Assembly (NCBI GenBank): GCA_900618795.1
Contig: UYJD01000002.1
Span: 1,682,643 to 1,746,642 of the forward strand
Direction of reading: 5' to 3'
Length of the DNA stretch: 64,000 bases
Source of the DNA: Cyanodermella asteris
Lineage: Eukaryota; Ascomycota; Lecanoromycetes; Ostropales; Stictidaceae
Below are positions 35,413 to 46,127 of this stretch, one piece after another (within the stretch, counting starts at the first letter, position 1; each line of letters starts with the position of its first letter). The translations under genes and the position numbers were made by a program. The notes under the pieces were generated by a model, which worked only from the letters and a program-made list of their open reading frames with translations, was not told where the DNA came from and did not search any database.

Positions 35413-35745
35413 AGAAGGCGGAAATGTCTTTTGAGATGGGTAGGATGAGGGGATGGGGCTTATCTTCGATCTGGGGGTATAAATTACAGACACATTCTAT
35501 GCAATCGACTTTTGAGAAGAGCCAAACTCGCAGTTGGGAACCGGCGCGTACATCAAGGTGTTGGTATTCGTTGTACCAGCAGTCTGAGTGTAGACCTGGG
35601 TTTGAGAGCTATTTTCAGTTTAGACCCTTTGACGCACTTCCATAGCGAGGAGTGCGCATAGAGTGGCTTTCCTTCAATCAATCAATCAACATTCGTCTTC
35701 CTCACAAGCGGCCTCTGCGCAGGCCATTGAGCCTCAGCCTCGACC
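35413..35745. other. 3' region of the lysozyme-like gene
   Basis: No gene seen. A short ATCAATCAATCAAC run near 35680 is the only repeat. Confidence 0.4.
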
Positions 35746-36112
35746 ATGGCCTCTCAGACCATCGATCTCGGGATTCCGCCTTTGATCGTAAGCCGCCGTG
35801 TGATACAGGTTGCTGCCTATCTATGACATGACGCGCCACCCAGAGCGTATCTTCCCCATCATTCGCGGGTCTGACCAAGTACTCTAGACGACTGTGAGTA
35901 AGCCGATCGGAATCCCAGAGAATCCTCGCTTTTCACGCCCTGTACGAAAAAGGGGGATTCCGGACAACGCCATGGTGTGTGCGCCAGGCATGGGCTTCGC
36001 TAGGTGCTTGCCTCCTGAAGGGTTTGGGCTGCGTCCGTCTCTGCGGGAATGTCATCGTGTTCTGCTCAAGGGTGTGGTTGAGCTAGAGGCCACAGACTGT
36101 CGGGGCTCGTAA
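35746..36112 (+). CDS. Candidate small two-exon gene
   Basis: Exons 35746-35787 and 35888-36112 would give 88 residues. The ATG sits in a good context (CGACCATGG). The 100-nt intron has donor GTAAGC, branch-like GTCTGACC and acceptor CTCTAG, and phase 0 is kept. The product (MASQTIDLGIPPLI then TTVSKPIGIPENPRFSRP) is basic and matches nothing I recognise. It ends 35 bases before the convergent CstF-64 gene, so it may equally be a non-coding or antisense transcript. Confidence 0.25.
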
Positions 36113-36147
36113 TGATTCTGCGGTGTGAGGTGTGTTGGGTCATCATG

Positions 36148-36981
36148 CTAGTTCACCAAATTTCCATACTGTGCCCGTAAAGCGTCGACCTGCTGCTTCT
36201 CGGCTAACGACAGGTTGACGTACTGTGCTTCCGGCATGTTGAGGATCGCTTTTATGGCCGTCAATTGTTCCGGAGCCAATTGAGGTGCACCAGGCGGCGG
36301 TTGAGGTTGGGATGGCGGCTGGTACTGTGATTGAACAGGTGGCGTTGCTGTTGATACCGGTCTTGGTGCTTGCACATCTCCAATGACCTGCCTGAGGACA
36401 TCGGAGTCGACGAGACCCATGGTCAGTAAGCCCTGGAAGATGGCGTACCCCAACTGTGGCTGCTGTTGTAAGAGATCCCTGGCGCTGTCTGGATTCGCCG
36501 TTACCAACCCCTTGAATTGACTTAGAATATCTAACAACTGCGCAGGAGGTATCGTTGCCAATGTCTGAGAGATGGCGTCTGGACAGCTGACCCCCGGCGG
36601 GAGCGTAACGCCGGGAGGAACAGCGCTGACATTGATCGGTGGTCCTGAACCAAGTGGACCTCCCGGAATATTCTGCCCTGGCATTCCACCTCCTTGTCCA
36701 GTTCCCGCGCCGCCAGTGTTATCCTTGTGACTGAAGTCCACCCTTAGCTGCCTGTTCATGATCGAGTAGTCGTTCAAGTTGCGAACGGCGCTGGCAGCCG
36801 CATCTGCATCGGCAAACTCTGCAAATCCATAGCCCTTTGGTCGCCCCGATTCATTGTCTGTGACGAGGCGGAAATTCAGCACGTTTCCGGCTGTGTTGAA
36901 GATGCTGATAATTTGCTCCTCGCTGAGGCCGTAGGGAATGTTGCCGACGAAGACTGTTCGAGATGGAGCCTTGCCGTCCAT
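36148..36981 (-). CDS. Cleavage stimulation factor subunit 2 (CstF-64/Rna15)
   Basis: Single exon, 277 residues from ATG 36981 (MDGKAPSRTVFVGN); the frame is open to 37086, but those 35 residues look like leader. An N-terminal RRM carries RNP2 VFVGNI (10-15) and RNP1 KGYGFAEF (49-56). A Gly/Pro linker leads to the hinge (about 140-205, including LLDILSQFKGLVTANPDSARDLL split by short turns), a Pro/Gln-rich stretch and a C-terminal helical domain (about 235-277, ending AQYGNLVN) which in the family binds Pcf11. This protein binds GU/U-rich RNA and helps cleave pre-mRNA 3' ends in the nucleus. The length is usual for filamentous fungi. Confidence 0.95.
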   Translation of the reverse strand: MDGKAPSRTVFVGNIPYGLSEEQIISIFNTAGNVLNFRLVTDNESGRPKGYGFAEFADADAAASAVRNLNDYSIMNRQLRVDFSHKDNTGGAGTGQGGGMPGQNIPGGPLGSGPPINVSAVPPGVTLPPGVSCPDAISQTLATIPPAQLLDILSQFKGLVTANPDSARDLLQQQPQLGYAIFQGLLTMGLVDSDVLRQVIGDVQAPRPVSTATPPVQSQYQPPSQPQPPPGAPQLAPEQLTAIKAILNMPEAQYVNLSLAEKQQVDALRAQYGNLVN

Positions 36982-38487
36982 ATCGACGATTGTGAATGAC
37001 TGGAAGGAGCGATGATGTTCTGGTGTGTGCGCGCCGGGAGGTAAAAGTGTGAGGAACAGGCCTTGGGCCCGAATGAGAGTCGACAATGGGAAACTCGTTC
37101 AATCTACAATCACGTGCTCACGACGGTGCCAAGGCCACGCAAGGATCAGATCATGCATATCTATCTAACAGATTAACAGAATATACCCGGAGTGGGCCCC
37201 GAACTTGGCGGATTGATTGGCCAACGCAGTCTCATTGGATATCTATCTCTCACAGGAGGGGTTCCTCTCCTGCTACGAACAACGCTCTCTACCTCCTTTT
37301 TTAATGAATCCTGACCTCCTCCCTCCGGTCGGAGGTGCTACCTCTATATTTCCTTCTTCTTAGGCCTTACTACCCCGCCTAGGGCGCTCCCTTCGTCTTA
37401 TCTAACTAGAGCGCTCTCTCTATGCACGTGGGCTACTCAGGAGATAACCTCGATAGCATCCGATGAGTGCCTCTGATTGGCCCTCAGTAGGTGACTGGCC
37501 GCACTCACTGAGCTTGCTCCTGACAAGGAGCCCTTCGAAGTTTGAGGGCGTAGCCCGATACTTAGGAGCTTGTCCACCTTCACAGACAAAGACCATCTGA
37601 GCTTCTCAGAGACTGCGCATCTCGTCCAGGATCAATGAAGCGGACGGAGCCCTCGTGGTTCAACCAATTATGATTGACCATCTCGACGCGCCGTCGCCGG
37701 TCTTGCTCTTCCGGAAGGACCTCGAAGGTGACTTCAACACACAGACCTGCCAACACACAAACTTGCCAACACTTGCTTTGCGATATATATCAGAAAACAC
37801 GCCATTGCCTTGCCGTGAGTAGCCGTCGATGGAGAAACGGAAGTCTAACAATGGTGGTTGGGTAGGTTTGCACTGGCCAAAAGAGCCACCATTCTCCAGT
37901 GCTGGCGCTGGCTGAAGACCGGGAGACGAGTCACAGCGTTGCCTCATCCAGCAGGTGGCTGGAAAAAAGAAAATGCTCAGGCCGCCTGCTAATACAGGAC
38001 TACAGAAGTACAGTATCGACAGCTGGACGCATAGCGTGACGGCCAGAAGCATGATAAAAGTCTATACGCCTTGTTGCAGTTAACCTGCAACATATTGCCT
38101 AAGTGCGGACTACCGCCGTGGGACTTACCGCACCATGGTACCTCACTTATCGCGTCGGATCTGCGTTTGTCGTATTTAGCCGTTCTGCAATCCAGGTGCC
38201 AGCCCACCATTACGGTGCCATACCGCGCAAAGCTCATGTCACCCGACTCGGTGCTCGGCCTGTGACGGGCAACCTTCAGCTCTGTCGTCGACAGGACTGG
38301 TTAAGGGCGAATTGATTGCAGATCGCCGCTGCAACAACCCCTGCTCTATCCACAATGTGGCGATAATTCGGCGAGTCCTGTGAGTTCCCTCGATTCTTCT
38401 TTCGTGATCTGGTGTATATAATGGTGATGGATTGTCCGTCTGTATTCAAGATGTCGCCTGCATCCATTCGCTCCGCAAGAAAGCATC
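36982..38487. other. Divergent intergenic region, CstF-64 and S28 peptidase
   Basis: No gene supported. Reverse CCAAT boxes (ATTGG at 37216-37220 and 37234-37238) lie about 240 bases upstream of CstF-64. The part 37290-37430 is pyrimidine-rich and unlike its surroundings (many CTC, TCTA and TAG steps), which could mark an old mutated repeat, but I cannot name one. Confidence 0.4.
38415..38421 (+). promoter_or_regulatory. TATA box of the S28 peptidase gene
   Basis: TATATAA lies 67 bases before the ATG at 38488, a usual TATA-to-start distance for a fungal gene with a short leader. Confidence 0.55.
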
Positions 38488-40251
38488 ATGTTTGCTGTCC
38501 AGGTTGTAGTCACTTTGCTGGCTTTGAGCTCCAACGTCCTGGCCGTGCCTCCGCCTGTGCCGGTGACAGAGTTCGCTGCTCAGCACCCGAAGTCGATGAA
38601 CATCTCTCTCCCAGTTGACCACTTCAACAAGAGTGACAGCCGCCGTTACGACAACAGATACTGGTTCGAGGATGCCTACTACAAGCCCGGTGGACCAGTC
38701 TTCCTCTTTGACTTTGGCGAGCAACCGGTTAGTTTGGATCAAGCAGCGAATGTGCTTGAGCCGTCCTCCTATCCTGACCAAGTCTCAGCGGTCGTCAAAC
38801 TAGCTCAGTTGCACAATGGTCTCGCGGTGGCTTGGGAGCATCGCTACTTCGGATACAGTCTGCCCTGCCCACTTGGGTCCGGCAACCTTGCGAACGTTAC
38901 TACGAGTTGTGAATACCAGTACAACACGATCGACCAGGCTTTGGAGGATGTGGTGCAATTTGCCAACAACCCCAACTTCTCTGGCTACAACTCGACGCAA
39001 CTCAAGAGTCTGGCTGCGAAAAGTTCGCCATGGATCTTCATCGGCGGCTCCTACCCTGGTGCTCGTGCAGCTTGGATCCGCCAACGCAATCCGGAGACGA
39101 TCTACGCTTCGTGGGCGAGCTCTGCGGTTGTGGCTCCACTCGAGGACGGGTCTAGCTACTTCAACACCGAGGCTCGTACCAGACAGTCAAACTGCACCAC
39201 TGACATGAACGCCGCGCTGCTATACATTGACAGCACTCTGGCATCGTCCAACGCCAACGCTGCTCTGGATATGAGGAAGCGCGTTGCAACCACTTTGCAG
39301 GCGCTTGAGTTCGGGGGCACAACTCCAGTCAGCACCGCGGACGCCAACAGCTACACTCTTGAAGAGTTGATGTCCGAGATTCTCTTCTACTTCACTTCAG
39401 AATTCCAGGGTGGTGGTCCCTTCGTTCTCCTTTCTGTTTGCGATGGAATGGAGACTTTCAACCTGCAACAAGCCCCGTCGACCGCTAACATCAGCACGGT
39501 CCTCAACAATCCTGGAAACGCCAAAGCCACCAGCAACGGTCTCAAGGGTCAAGGTGCGAGCAATCTGCAATTGGCCAACGCTCTCCTCTACGGCATCTAT
39601 GCTTATTACAAGAGTGATTCATCCGCACAAGGTCGAGTTGACGTTGTGGTGAAGAAGGACAAGGGCCTCAGCAGGTTCGCAAAGCCAATGCCCCTCGCTC
39701 CACGAGACGACGGGCCTGCACCATCATACGGCTTCGGCGACGGCAGCAGCTGGTACTGGATTGTGCAAACCGAATTTGGCGTCTATGAGGCATCATCGGA
39801 GGACTACTTCAAGCTTCAGTTCGGCAAGATTATGCTCTCGAAATGGGAGAACCAAAGCACGATTCGCCAAGCTTACCACGACGCCTTTGCGGATGCGAAT
39901 GTCAAGAACGTTCCGCAGCACCCGAATGTGACGCAATGCTTGAAGTATGGTGGCTGGAAAATCAATCCTAGCAACGTGATGTGGACGACTGGTACTCTTG
40001 ACCCGTGGAGGCCGTTTACACCTCTCACAATTGATCAGGAACTGGGTGCTCCGACTCGTCTGCCACCATCGACCAACGTACCAGCCTGCAATGTGGCCCC
40101 GGATCAGTCGACGCCTTTCGGTATTGTTTATCCGAATGGCATGCATGCTGCTGACCTGTTCGGTAATATCACCACCGGTCCTGTAGGCCAGGGAATCGCT
40201 TTGTTTGACAAGGCACTGCAAACCTGGCTGCCCTGCTTCAAGCCGCACTAG
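38488..40251 (+). CDS. Secreted serine peptidase, family S28 (prolyl-specific)
   Basis: Single exon, 587 residues. A signal peptide (MFAVQVVVTLLALSSNVLAV) is followed by the S28 start signature (NISLPVDHFN, about 38-47; YDNRYWF). The catalytic nucleophile is Ser188 in IGGSYPGA, the acid is Asp505 in TGTLDPWRP and the base is His553 in NGMHAAD, so the triad is complete. Many N-glycosylation sites occur. Fungal S28 enzymes, such as the Aspergillus prolyl endoprotease, cut after proline at acid pH outside the cell. It has the usual length. The S10 carboxypeptidase at 7-9 kb is a second acid peptidase of this window, unrelated in sequence. Confidence 0.95.
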   Translation: MFAVQVVVTLLALSSNVLAVPPPVPVTEFAAQHPKSMNISLPVDHFNKSDSRRYDNRYWFEDAYYKPGGPVFLFDFGEQPVSLDQAANVLEPSSYPDQVSAVVKLAQLHNGLAVAWEHRYFGYSLPCPLGSGNLANVTTSCEYQYNTIDQALEDVVQFANNPNFSGYNSTQLKSLAAKSSPWIFIGGSYPGARAAWIRQRNPETIYASWASSAVVAPLEDGSSYFNTEARTRQSNCTTDMNAALLYIDSTLASSNANAALDMRKRVATTLQALEFGGTTPVSTADANSYTLEELMSEILFYFTSEFQGGGPFVLLSVCDGMETFNLQQAPSTANISTVLNNPGNAKATSNGLKGQGASNLQLANALLYGIYAYYKSDSSAQGRVDVVVKKDKGLSRFAKPMPLAPRDDGPAPSYGFGDGSSWYWIVQTEFGVYEASSEDYFKLQFGKIMLSKWENQSTIRQAYHDAFADANVKNVPQHPNVTQCLKYGGWKINPSNVMWTTGTLDPWRPFTPLTIDQELGAPTRLPPSTNVPACNVAPDQSTPFGIVYPNGMHAADLFGNITTGPVGQGIALFDKALQTWLPCFKPH

Positions 40252-40928
40252 AGCTCGGCGTGCTACGAAGAGATGCTGGCACTCTCGGGGCTGGTTTATC
40301 ATGACAAGGGCAATATGATGGCCTTTAAACCTGCGTATGAACTGATGTAGCAAAGGACCAAATGCAGTGTTCATGCGCGTAGCTATGTAAGCGATTTCCA
40401 GGTCATGTTCGATTCATTCTTCAGGCATTTCGGCGAGGTGGATGGGATGCTTGATTTGCAATCACCTGTGATCCACCCCACGATCCATGCACACTACCTA
40501 TACACTTGTCCGAAGCTTGCATAAACAGTGCTCCGGACATGCGTCTTGTGCTTTCCTGGTTGCATCGCTTTCAGGACTGGGAAAAGCCGAAGGCTGAACG
40601 GTTCAGCCCGCCAAGCCTCCCCGACAGCAGTCGCTGATTGGCCCACTCGAGTCACTGATGGCCCATCCGACTCACTGAGTCACTCTCCGTTGATGCCTGC
40701 CTTCAGCCATTTGAAAGACCCAAGTCTCCCCATGTGAATCGGGATTTCGACCATGCACGCTTCTGAGTCACATCTGCTCAATTGCGCATACAAATGTGGA
40801 GGTCCGCCGCTTTGTCTTAGCTCGTTTTCCTCTGCGGTAACTTTACTCTGCAGACTCGAACGGTCGTGTCGAGGAGCACTTGTCTTTCCTGCATAGTGCT
40901 TCTTTCTCACCATCGGCCTACAAACTAG
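40252..40928. other. Intergenic region
   Basis: It contains the S28 3' end and the DUF2828 gene promoter. Around 40620-40690 the phrases CACTGATGGCCC and CACTGAGTCACT recur as short imperfect repeats with a reverse CCAAT (GATTGG). No gene is seen. Confidence 0.45.
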
Positions 40929-43485
40929 ATGTTTGAGGTTGAGACCGCCACCACCATGGCTGGCACGGATGGAGGTAAGTCAGGGGCCAAGGGTCGGGGC
41001 ACGAAGGGAAAGCGACAGCAGGATCAGGAGTGGTTCATGAAGTCCTACTTCCCGGTCTTATTCCCTGGCCATCCTGCCTTGACGATGAGCCGGTCTGACT
41101 TCGATGCTTTCTTTCGCCAAGAGCTCAAGGACGTACATGCTGCGTCGACAGAGGCTGAGCAAAAGCTCAATGGAAGTGACGATGACATTGTGTCAATGGA
41201 TACAACTCCTACAGCAGACGATTTTGCCCAAGTCTCGACAACGGCGGACATGCGTGATGCACTGCACGACATCGACATAGCCGGGGAAAACGCATCAGCA
41301 GTCGAAGCCTCAGACGCAGCCACCTCCACTGCACAGTCAGAGTCAGACCATCCCTTCATCTCAGGCCTGGTCAATCACAACAAGCCCGTCTCCGGCGACA
41401 TGACAAACAAAATGCACACTGACAACGGTGGCCTCGCGCATCGTTCCACCAATTCCGCGCTCGTCGATCTCTTCTCCGAACTCGAGGAAGTTGTATCCGG
41501 TCCACGCCTCTACAGCCTTCTCCAAGACGCATGGCGCGCCGATCCCCTCGTGACACTGAAGATAATCTTCAATGCACGATCGATCCATCTCGGAAAGAGT
41601 TCGCGCAAGACTACGTACCGATGTTTCGGATTTCTTGCAACGTATCGCCCGTTGACCTTGGTTCAAAATTTGCGATGGTTGAGTCGGCCTGTGGTCAAGA
41701 AGACGGTTGAGAAGAAGAAGACTAATGAGGGTGATGACGAGATGCTGCTTGTTGAGGCTGAGAAGGAGGATGATGATCCGATGCGCTTCGACGTGCGAAA
41801 TGGAGTTGCCCACGGGTACTGGAAGGATCTGCTGAATATCCTGGCGCTGTCTGCGAACGGCAAGCTGGATGTCCTGGCGGATCCGAGCACGATTTTGAAT
41901 GTCGAGAAGCCGGACGTCAAGAAGAACCGGAAGATCATCAACTGGGACGCAGGTGATGCGAAGCATCGGCGACGAGACACCCGGGATGACCGTCACGCGC
42001 AGGCGATCAAGGCGTTTGAGAAGAATGCGGTCCATCGTGCTTTGCATCTTACCGTCGCAAGGCTCTTTGCTGAAGAGCTCAAGGCTGATTTGGTTCGGCT
42101 GCGCAGTGGTGAAGCTACTGCACACAGACACGTTTCTCTGTGCCAAGTGGGCTCCGTCTCAGAAGCTGTTTCACGATAAGCACACGTTCGTCGTCTCCTC
42201 CATTGCAGAGATCATGCATCCTCAGAAGGAGTTCCCCGGGTCCAAGACCCGCGAAGACTACCTCCGTCGAGCACGGGAGGCGTACCGAAAGGATGTCGCC
42301 TCGCTGCGCAAGGCGCTTGAGGTCGTCGAGCGAGACATTACGGCTCAGACGTTCGACAAGATCAAATACGATCACGTGCCCTCCATTGCCATGAACAACT
42401 ACGCGTCAATGTTCGCCACAAAGGACACGGAGCGGTTCGAGGCGTACATCGAAAAAGTGGCCGAAGGCAAGAAGAAGATCTCCGGCGCCGTCCTCCTGCC
42501 TTCAAAGCTGATAAAGGTCGCTCGCACAGCGAATTCGCCCGGCTATGCCCCTCCAACCAAGAAGCGCCCGGCAAAGGGTGCCGCAAAAGCCATGCTCGAG
42601 GAGAAGCTCAAGGCTATCGACGCCAAAGTTCTCGACGGCCAGTGGAAGACGCTCGTCAGGCGAATCAAAGACTCCGGAACCCTCGAGTCGAGCATCGCCA
42701 TCTGCGACGTCTCAGGCTCAATGAACTATCCGATGCTCTCAGACGACACGACGCCCATGGACTCCTCCATCGGCCTCTCCCTCTTGCTCGCCGAGGTCAC
42801 CGCCCCGCCCTTTGGAGGCCACTTCATCACCTTCTCCAGCACTCCCACCGTACAGAGCATCGACATCAACGACACGCTGCTGAACAAGTACAACGCCCTC
42901 AGCCGCGCGCACTGGAGCATGAACACGGATTTCGTCGCCGTCTTCGAAAAGCTGATCTTGCCGATGGCGCTCAAGAACAAGCTGAAGCAAGAAGACATGG
43001 TGAAGCAGATCTTCGTCTTCAGCGATATGCAGTTCGATCAGGCGGCCAGCTCGCACCGCTGGACGACCTCCTTTGAGCGGATCTGCAAGAAGTACAAGTT
43101 GTACGGATACGAGGTGCCGAAGCTGATTTTCTGGAATCTGGCTGGTGGACGGAACAGCGGATTCACGAACCAGGTCAGAGGTGCTGAGGAGACGGCTCCC
43201 AAGCCTGTCACTTATGATATTTAGGGTACGGCGATCGTTTCGGGGTATTCTCAGGGACTGTTGAAGGTGTTTTTGGACAACGGGTCTTTTGAGGAGCCGG
43301 AGGAGGCGGTGACTGAGGAAGTTGTCGAGAAGAAGATGGAGGGAGATGAGGGCACGGGTGCCGGTGAGGATGATGATGAGATGATTGAAGTTGAGGCGCG
43401 CAAGAAGGTGAAGATGGATCCGTTGGTGACAGTCAAGAAGGCCGTTGGCCATAAGGCGTACAGTATGTTGGAGGTCTTCGATTGA
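40929..43485 (+). CDS. DUF2828 / von Willebrand A-like protein, frame disrupted
   Basis: The product would be about 850 residues. A second ATG at 40956 has the better context (CCACCATGG). Family features are a helical DUF2828 body (ALVDLFSELEEVVSGPRL, KIIFNARSIHLGKSSRKT, VAHGYWKDLLNILAL, LHLTVARLFAEELKADL) and a vWA-like domain with a MIDAS start (AICDVSGSMNY) and later FVFSDMQFDQA. Its function is unknown; the fold recalls Ro60-type RNA-binding proteins. The frame changes at about 42141: HRHVSLC is in frame one and AKWAPSQKLFHDKHTF in frame two, explained by loss of two bases or gain of one. A TAG at 43222-43224 then interrupts ...APKPVTYDI before GTAIVSGYSQGLLKVFLD, which is still in frame. 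That TAG could instead end a 51-nt intron (43174-43224, GTCAGA...TTTAG). The gene is either decaying or mis-sequenced. Confidence 0.82.
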
Positions 43486-44121
43486 GATGTTTTGGACGGC
43501 TCTGTGGCGGTGGAATCTCGGCTTGGCGATGGTAGACTTCTCAGCGTTCTAGCGCCTGATGCCCTCTGAATGACCGGAAAATGCTTTACCCAACAATTCT
43601 AATGACCCTGCTATTGAAGACTGTCACTGGCGTAGTTCAAAGGGTCGGATATCGAATGAAATATCAAGGTTGGGTGACTTAACTTCGTCAGGCGTCGTCA
43701 CGAGTAGCTGGATGCTTTGTGCTGAAAGTGAGGGCAAGCAAGGCTTTACGGAGATGGAAACGAAGCCTGAGCCGATCTTAGACGAACAACACATTCTCGA
43801 TTCACAGTCTAGACATAATCTCAAGTGGGCACGGAAGTCGAGCACGATGAATTACAGCGACAGGCGTTCGCATTGCAAAAGCTTCAATAGAAGGGATTCG
43901 AGAGTGAATGTGAAAGCACGCTGAATTCATGAAATTCGATATCATTCCTCTTTTGTTCGTAGCACAAGCCGTGTCGTAAACCACTTCGATCGGAAATTGA
44001 ATCAAAGCTTCGCTCACACGATGCCGGGCTTTCATCCCATCCTGGACGCCCATGCAGTAAAGTACTCGATCCTTGGCCAACCACAGTAAAGCAGTAACGT
44101 TCCCACAGAGAATATTCCAGC
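43486..44121. other. Convergent 3' region
   Basis: Between the stops of the DUF2828 and eL18 genes. Short frames only; nothing supported. Confidence 0.45.
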
Positions 44122-45196
44122 TTAAACCTTGAAGCCGCGCGACCTTCTGCGACCACGAGCCTTCTCGAACTTGCGGCCCTTGCTCTGGACGTAAGGCTTC
44201 TTGTGCTTGTGGGGACCGAAGCCGAAGTGCTTGACGGCCTCACGGGCGTTCTTGGGACCGCGGAGCAAGAGAGTGTTGGCACCAGTGGGCGAGCAGAGAG
44301 CAAGCTGGTCAAGAGTCAAGCACTCGCCACCGGCCTTCTCGATACGGGCACGAGCGCTGGCCGTGAAGCGGAGAGCAGCGATGCTGAGCTTGGGAACTTG
44401 GAGCATGCGGTTGTCGTCGGTGATGGTTCCAACAACGACGATGGTCTTGCCTTTGTTGGCCTCAGGCAGGTGAGGTGGGTGAGCGGTGTGGGTCAAGCGG
44501 GAGATGGACAGAGGCGGACGGTTGATCTTGGACATGAAAAGGCGCCGGAGGACGACCTTGTTAAAGCTGCTGTCGGTGCGGCCTAGAAGAGGAATTAGCC
44601 AATGGATCTCAAATCCTGTATTCTTGTTTTGCCTTCATGCAGTCTCTCTCTCTCTCTCTATGCCTAATAGAGTCGCATTGCCAGTGCCATTGCGCGTCTG
44701 TAACATCCCCCTCCTGGGTTTGAGCCTCCAATGGGTGTTGACTTACGGGCCAAGAAGCGGTACAGCTTCACGAGAAGGGCGAGGTAAGGGTTCTCGCTCT
44801 TGGGAGCTTTGCGGTGCGTGTCCCGCACATGGTGCTTCTTGAGATCGATACCTTGTAACACAATATCCATCAGTATAACAATCCCACGAAATTCTTCGAA
44901 CGTTGCAGGCACGCTAAACGTCAACGATCGGGAGCGCGCCTGCTTGTGAACCTGCAATGGCTAGGGCGTCGACAATGCTAGCAATCACGCATGGCATTGT
45001 CGACAGCTGCACCACATACTTGCCATTTTCAGGCAGATATGTCGATGCGCAGTGTCCTCGAGCACGAAATCACGAAGTTTTACCTCGCGTGATTCAGTTC
45101 GAGTGCAGCAGGCCGTGGCCGTTGCAGGACACAAGGGGCGGTAGTGCTCTGAGATCGCCAACGTCTGGGTTGCAGACGAGACTTGCACTCACCCAT
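44122..45196 (-). CDS. rpl18: 60S ribosomal protein eL18
   Basis: Exons are 45196-45193, 44851-44747 and 44582-44122, giving 189 residues. The first exon is only ATGG, as in many fungal ribosomal protein genes; the donor is GTGAGT. Spliced, it reads [20 protein letters not shown], then [20 protein letters not shown] and [14 protein letters not shown], the expected eL18 sequence, ending in the basic [11 protein letters not shown]. It is a component of the large ribosomal subunit. Intron 1 (44852-45192) is 341 nt and intron 2 (44583-44746) is 164 nt, both far longer than most here; long first introns are usual for ribosomal protein genes and often matter for expression. Intron 1 contains an 11-bp inverted repeat and intron 2 a (TC)n run. 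Confidence 0.95.
44643..44660 (+). repeat. (TC)n microsatellite in eL18 intron 2
   Basis: Eight to nine TC units on the plus strand, read as GA units in the intron. It lies about 60 bases upstream of the 3' splice site in the transcript sense. Confidence 0.8.
44968..45004. repeat. Perfect 11-bp inverted repeat in eL18 intron 1
   Basis: GTCGACAATGC at 44968-44978 and GCATTGTCGAC at 44994-45004 are exact inverse copies separated by 15 bases. The transcript would form an 11-bp stem with a 15-nt loop near the middle of the first intron. Confidence 0.9.
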
Positions 45197-46127
45197 CTTG
45201 AAGAAAAGTACCGTGAGTTGTTGTCGGAGTTGGCTGGGATGGCGGACTGAAGTAGAAGACGAACAATTCGAGGTGGAGATTCGGCTCGAAAATGCCAAGA
45301 GTTAGCAGGTCTGTGGGCGCACGTAAGTCCGTTAAACCCTACAGGCTTGGAGCATGTGGCCGCCAAGACCTCGAAGTCGGCTCAAGGCGGGCAGACAGAC
45401 GTTGCTGCGCAAGTAGCTTGCTGCCTCTGTCGATTGCCGCCTATTGCTGTGGGTACTTTTACAGGTATGTAAGTGGGCAGTAGCAAAGGCACACCTCTAG
45501 CTCCTAGCAATAGTAGTGGTGTAGGTACGCGTGACAGTGTTTAGGGAGTTACTTATAGGGGGTTGCTGACTGGGCGTCTCCGTTACGACTTCGTTAGCCC
45601 GCCTCGGCTGGGAATTCGCCCTGGGTTAGATAACCTGTGTGGACCAACATAGTCTGTTTGCATTGTTCAACAAGCCGCGTGATGAGCAAACAGAGCACTT
45701 GCGTATGTCGATTTCATACCTCCAGGAGATCACAGAGCCAGCGGCTTGTGTTAGTCGCGCCCTTGACAGTACGAGGTATCTTCACACCAGCAGCGTTGAG
45801 TGCGATTACGTCAGGAGCTAAATGTTTTACAACAGGAGGAGGAACTCTTGTAAGGCTGAAGACAGTCAATGTTCATTGTTAACGTACATGTACAGGTCAT
45901 TGTAGTTTTCGTGCTCTTTTATGACCATTTTTGGGTCTATCCCTCCCATGCACCATGCAATGCTTTCTAATCTCTTGCCGGAACGCCGTAGGTGTTGGAA
46001 AGCTCGTCGCTTTCAAATCCGCCATTGTATCTCCCGACTCCGGGATTGCCATGCGGGATGGGTATTTGGACAAAGGAGATGCCCGCACAGCATATTCCTG
46101 ATGATGATGTTGTGCCGGTGATAGGCG
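45197..46127. other. Intergenic region upstream of eL18
   Basis: No gene supported. The part 45465-45625 has many TAG, GTAG and TTAGGG steps and reads unlike its surroundings; it may be an old mutated repeat, but no family is recognisable. Confidence 0.4.
45335..45342 (+). promoter_or_regulatory. Telobox-like AACCCTAC upstream of eL18
   Basis: AACCCTAC (within TTAAACCCTACAG) lies about 140 bases upstream of the eL18 start. AACCCTA elements, related to HomolE boxes of fission yeast ribosomal protein promoters, are common before such genes. A single copy is weak evidence. Confidence 0.35.

Noticed and set aside
37290-37430. Pyrimidine-rich odd stretch, possible mutated transposon
   Set aside because: No terminal repeats, coding remnant or second copy in the window; kept only as a remark.
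45465-45625. TAG/TTAGGG-rich stretch, possible telomere-like or mutated repeat
   Set aside because: No tandem telomeric units and no recognisable element.
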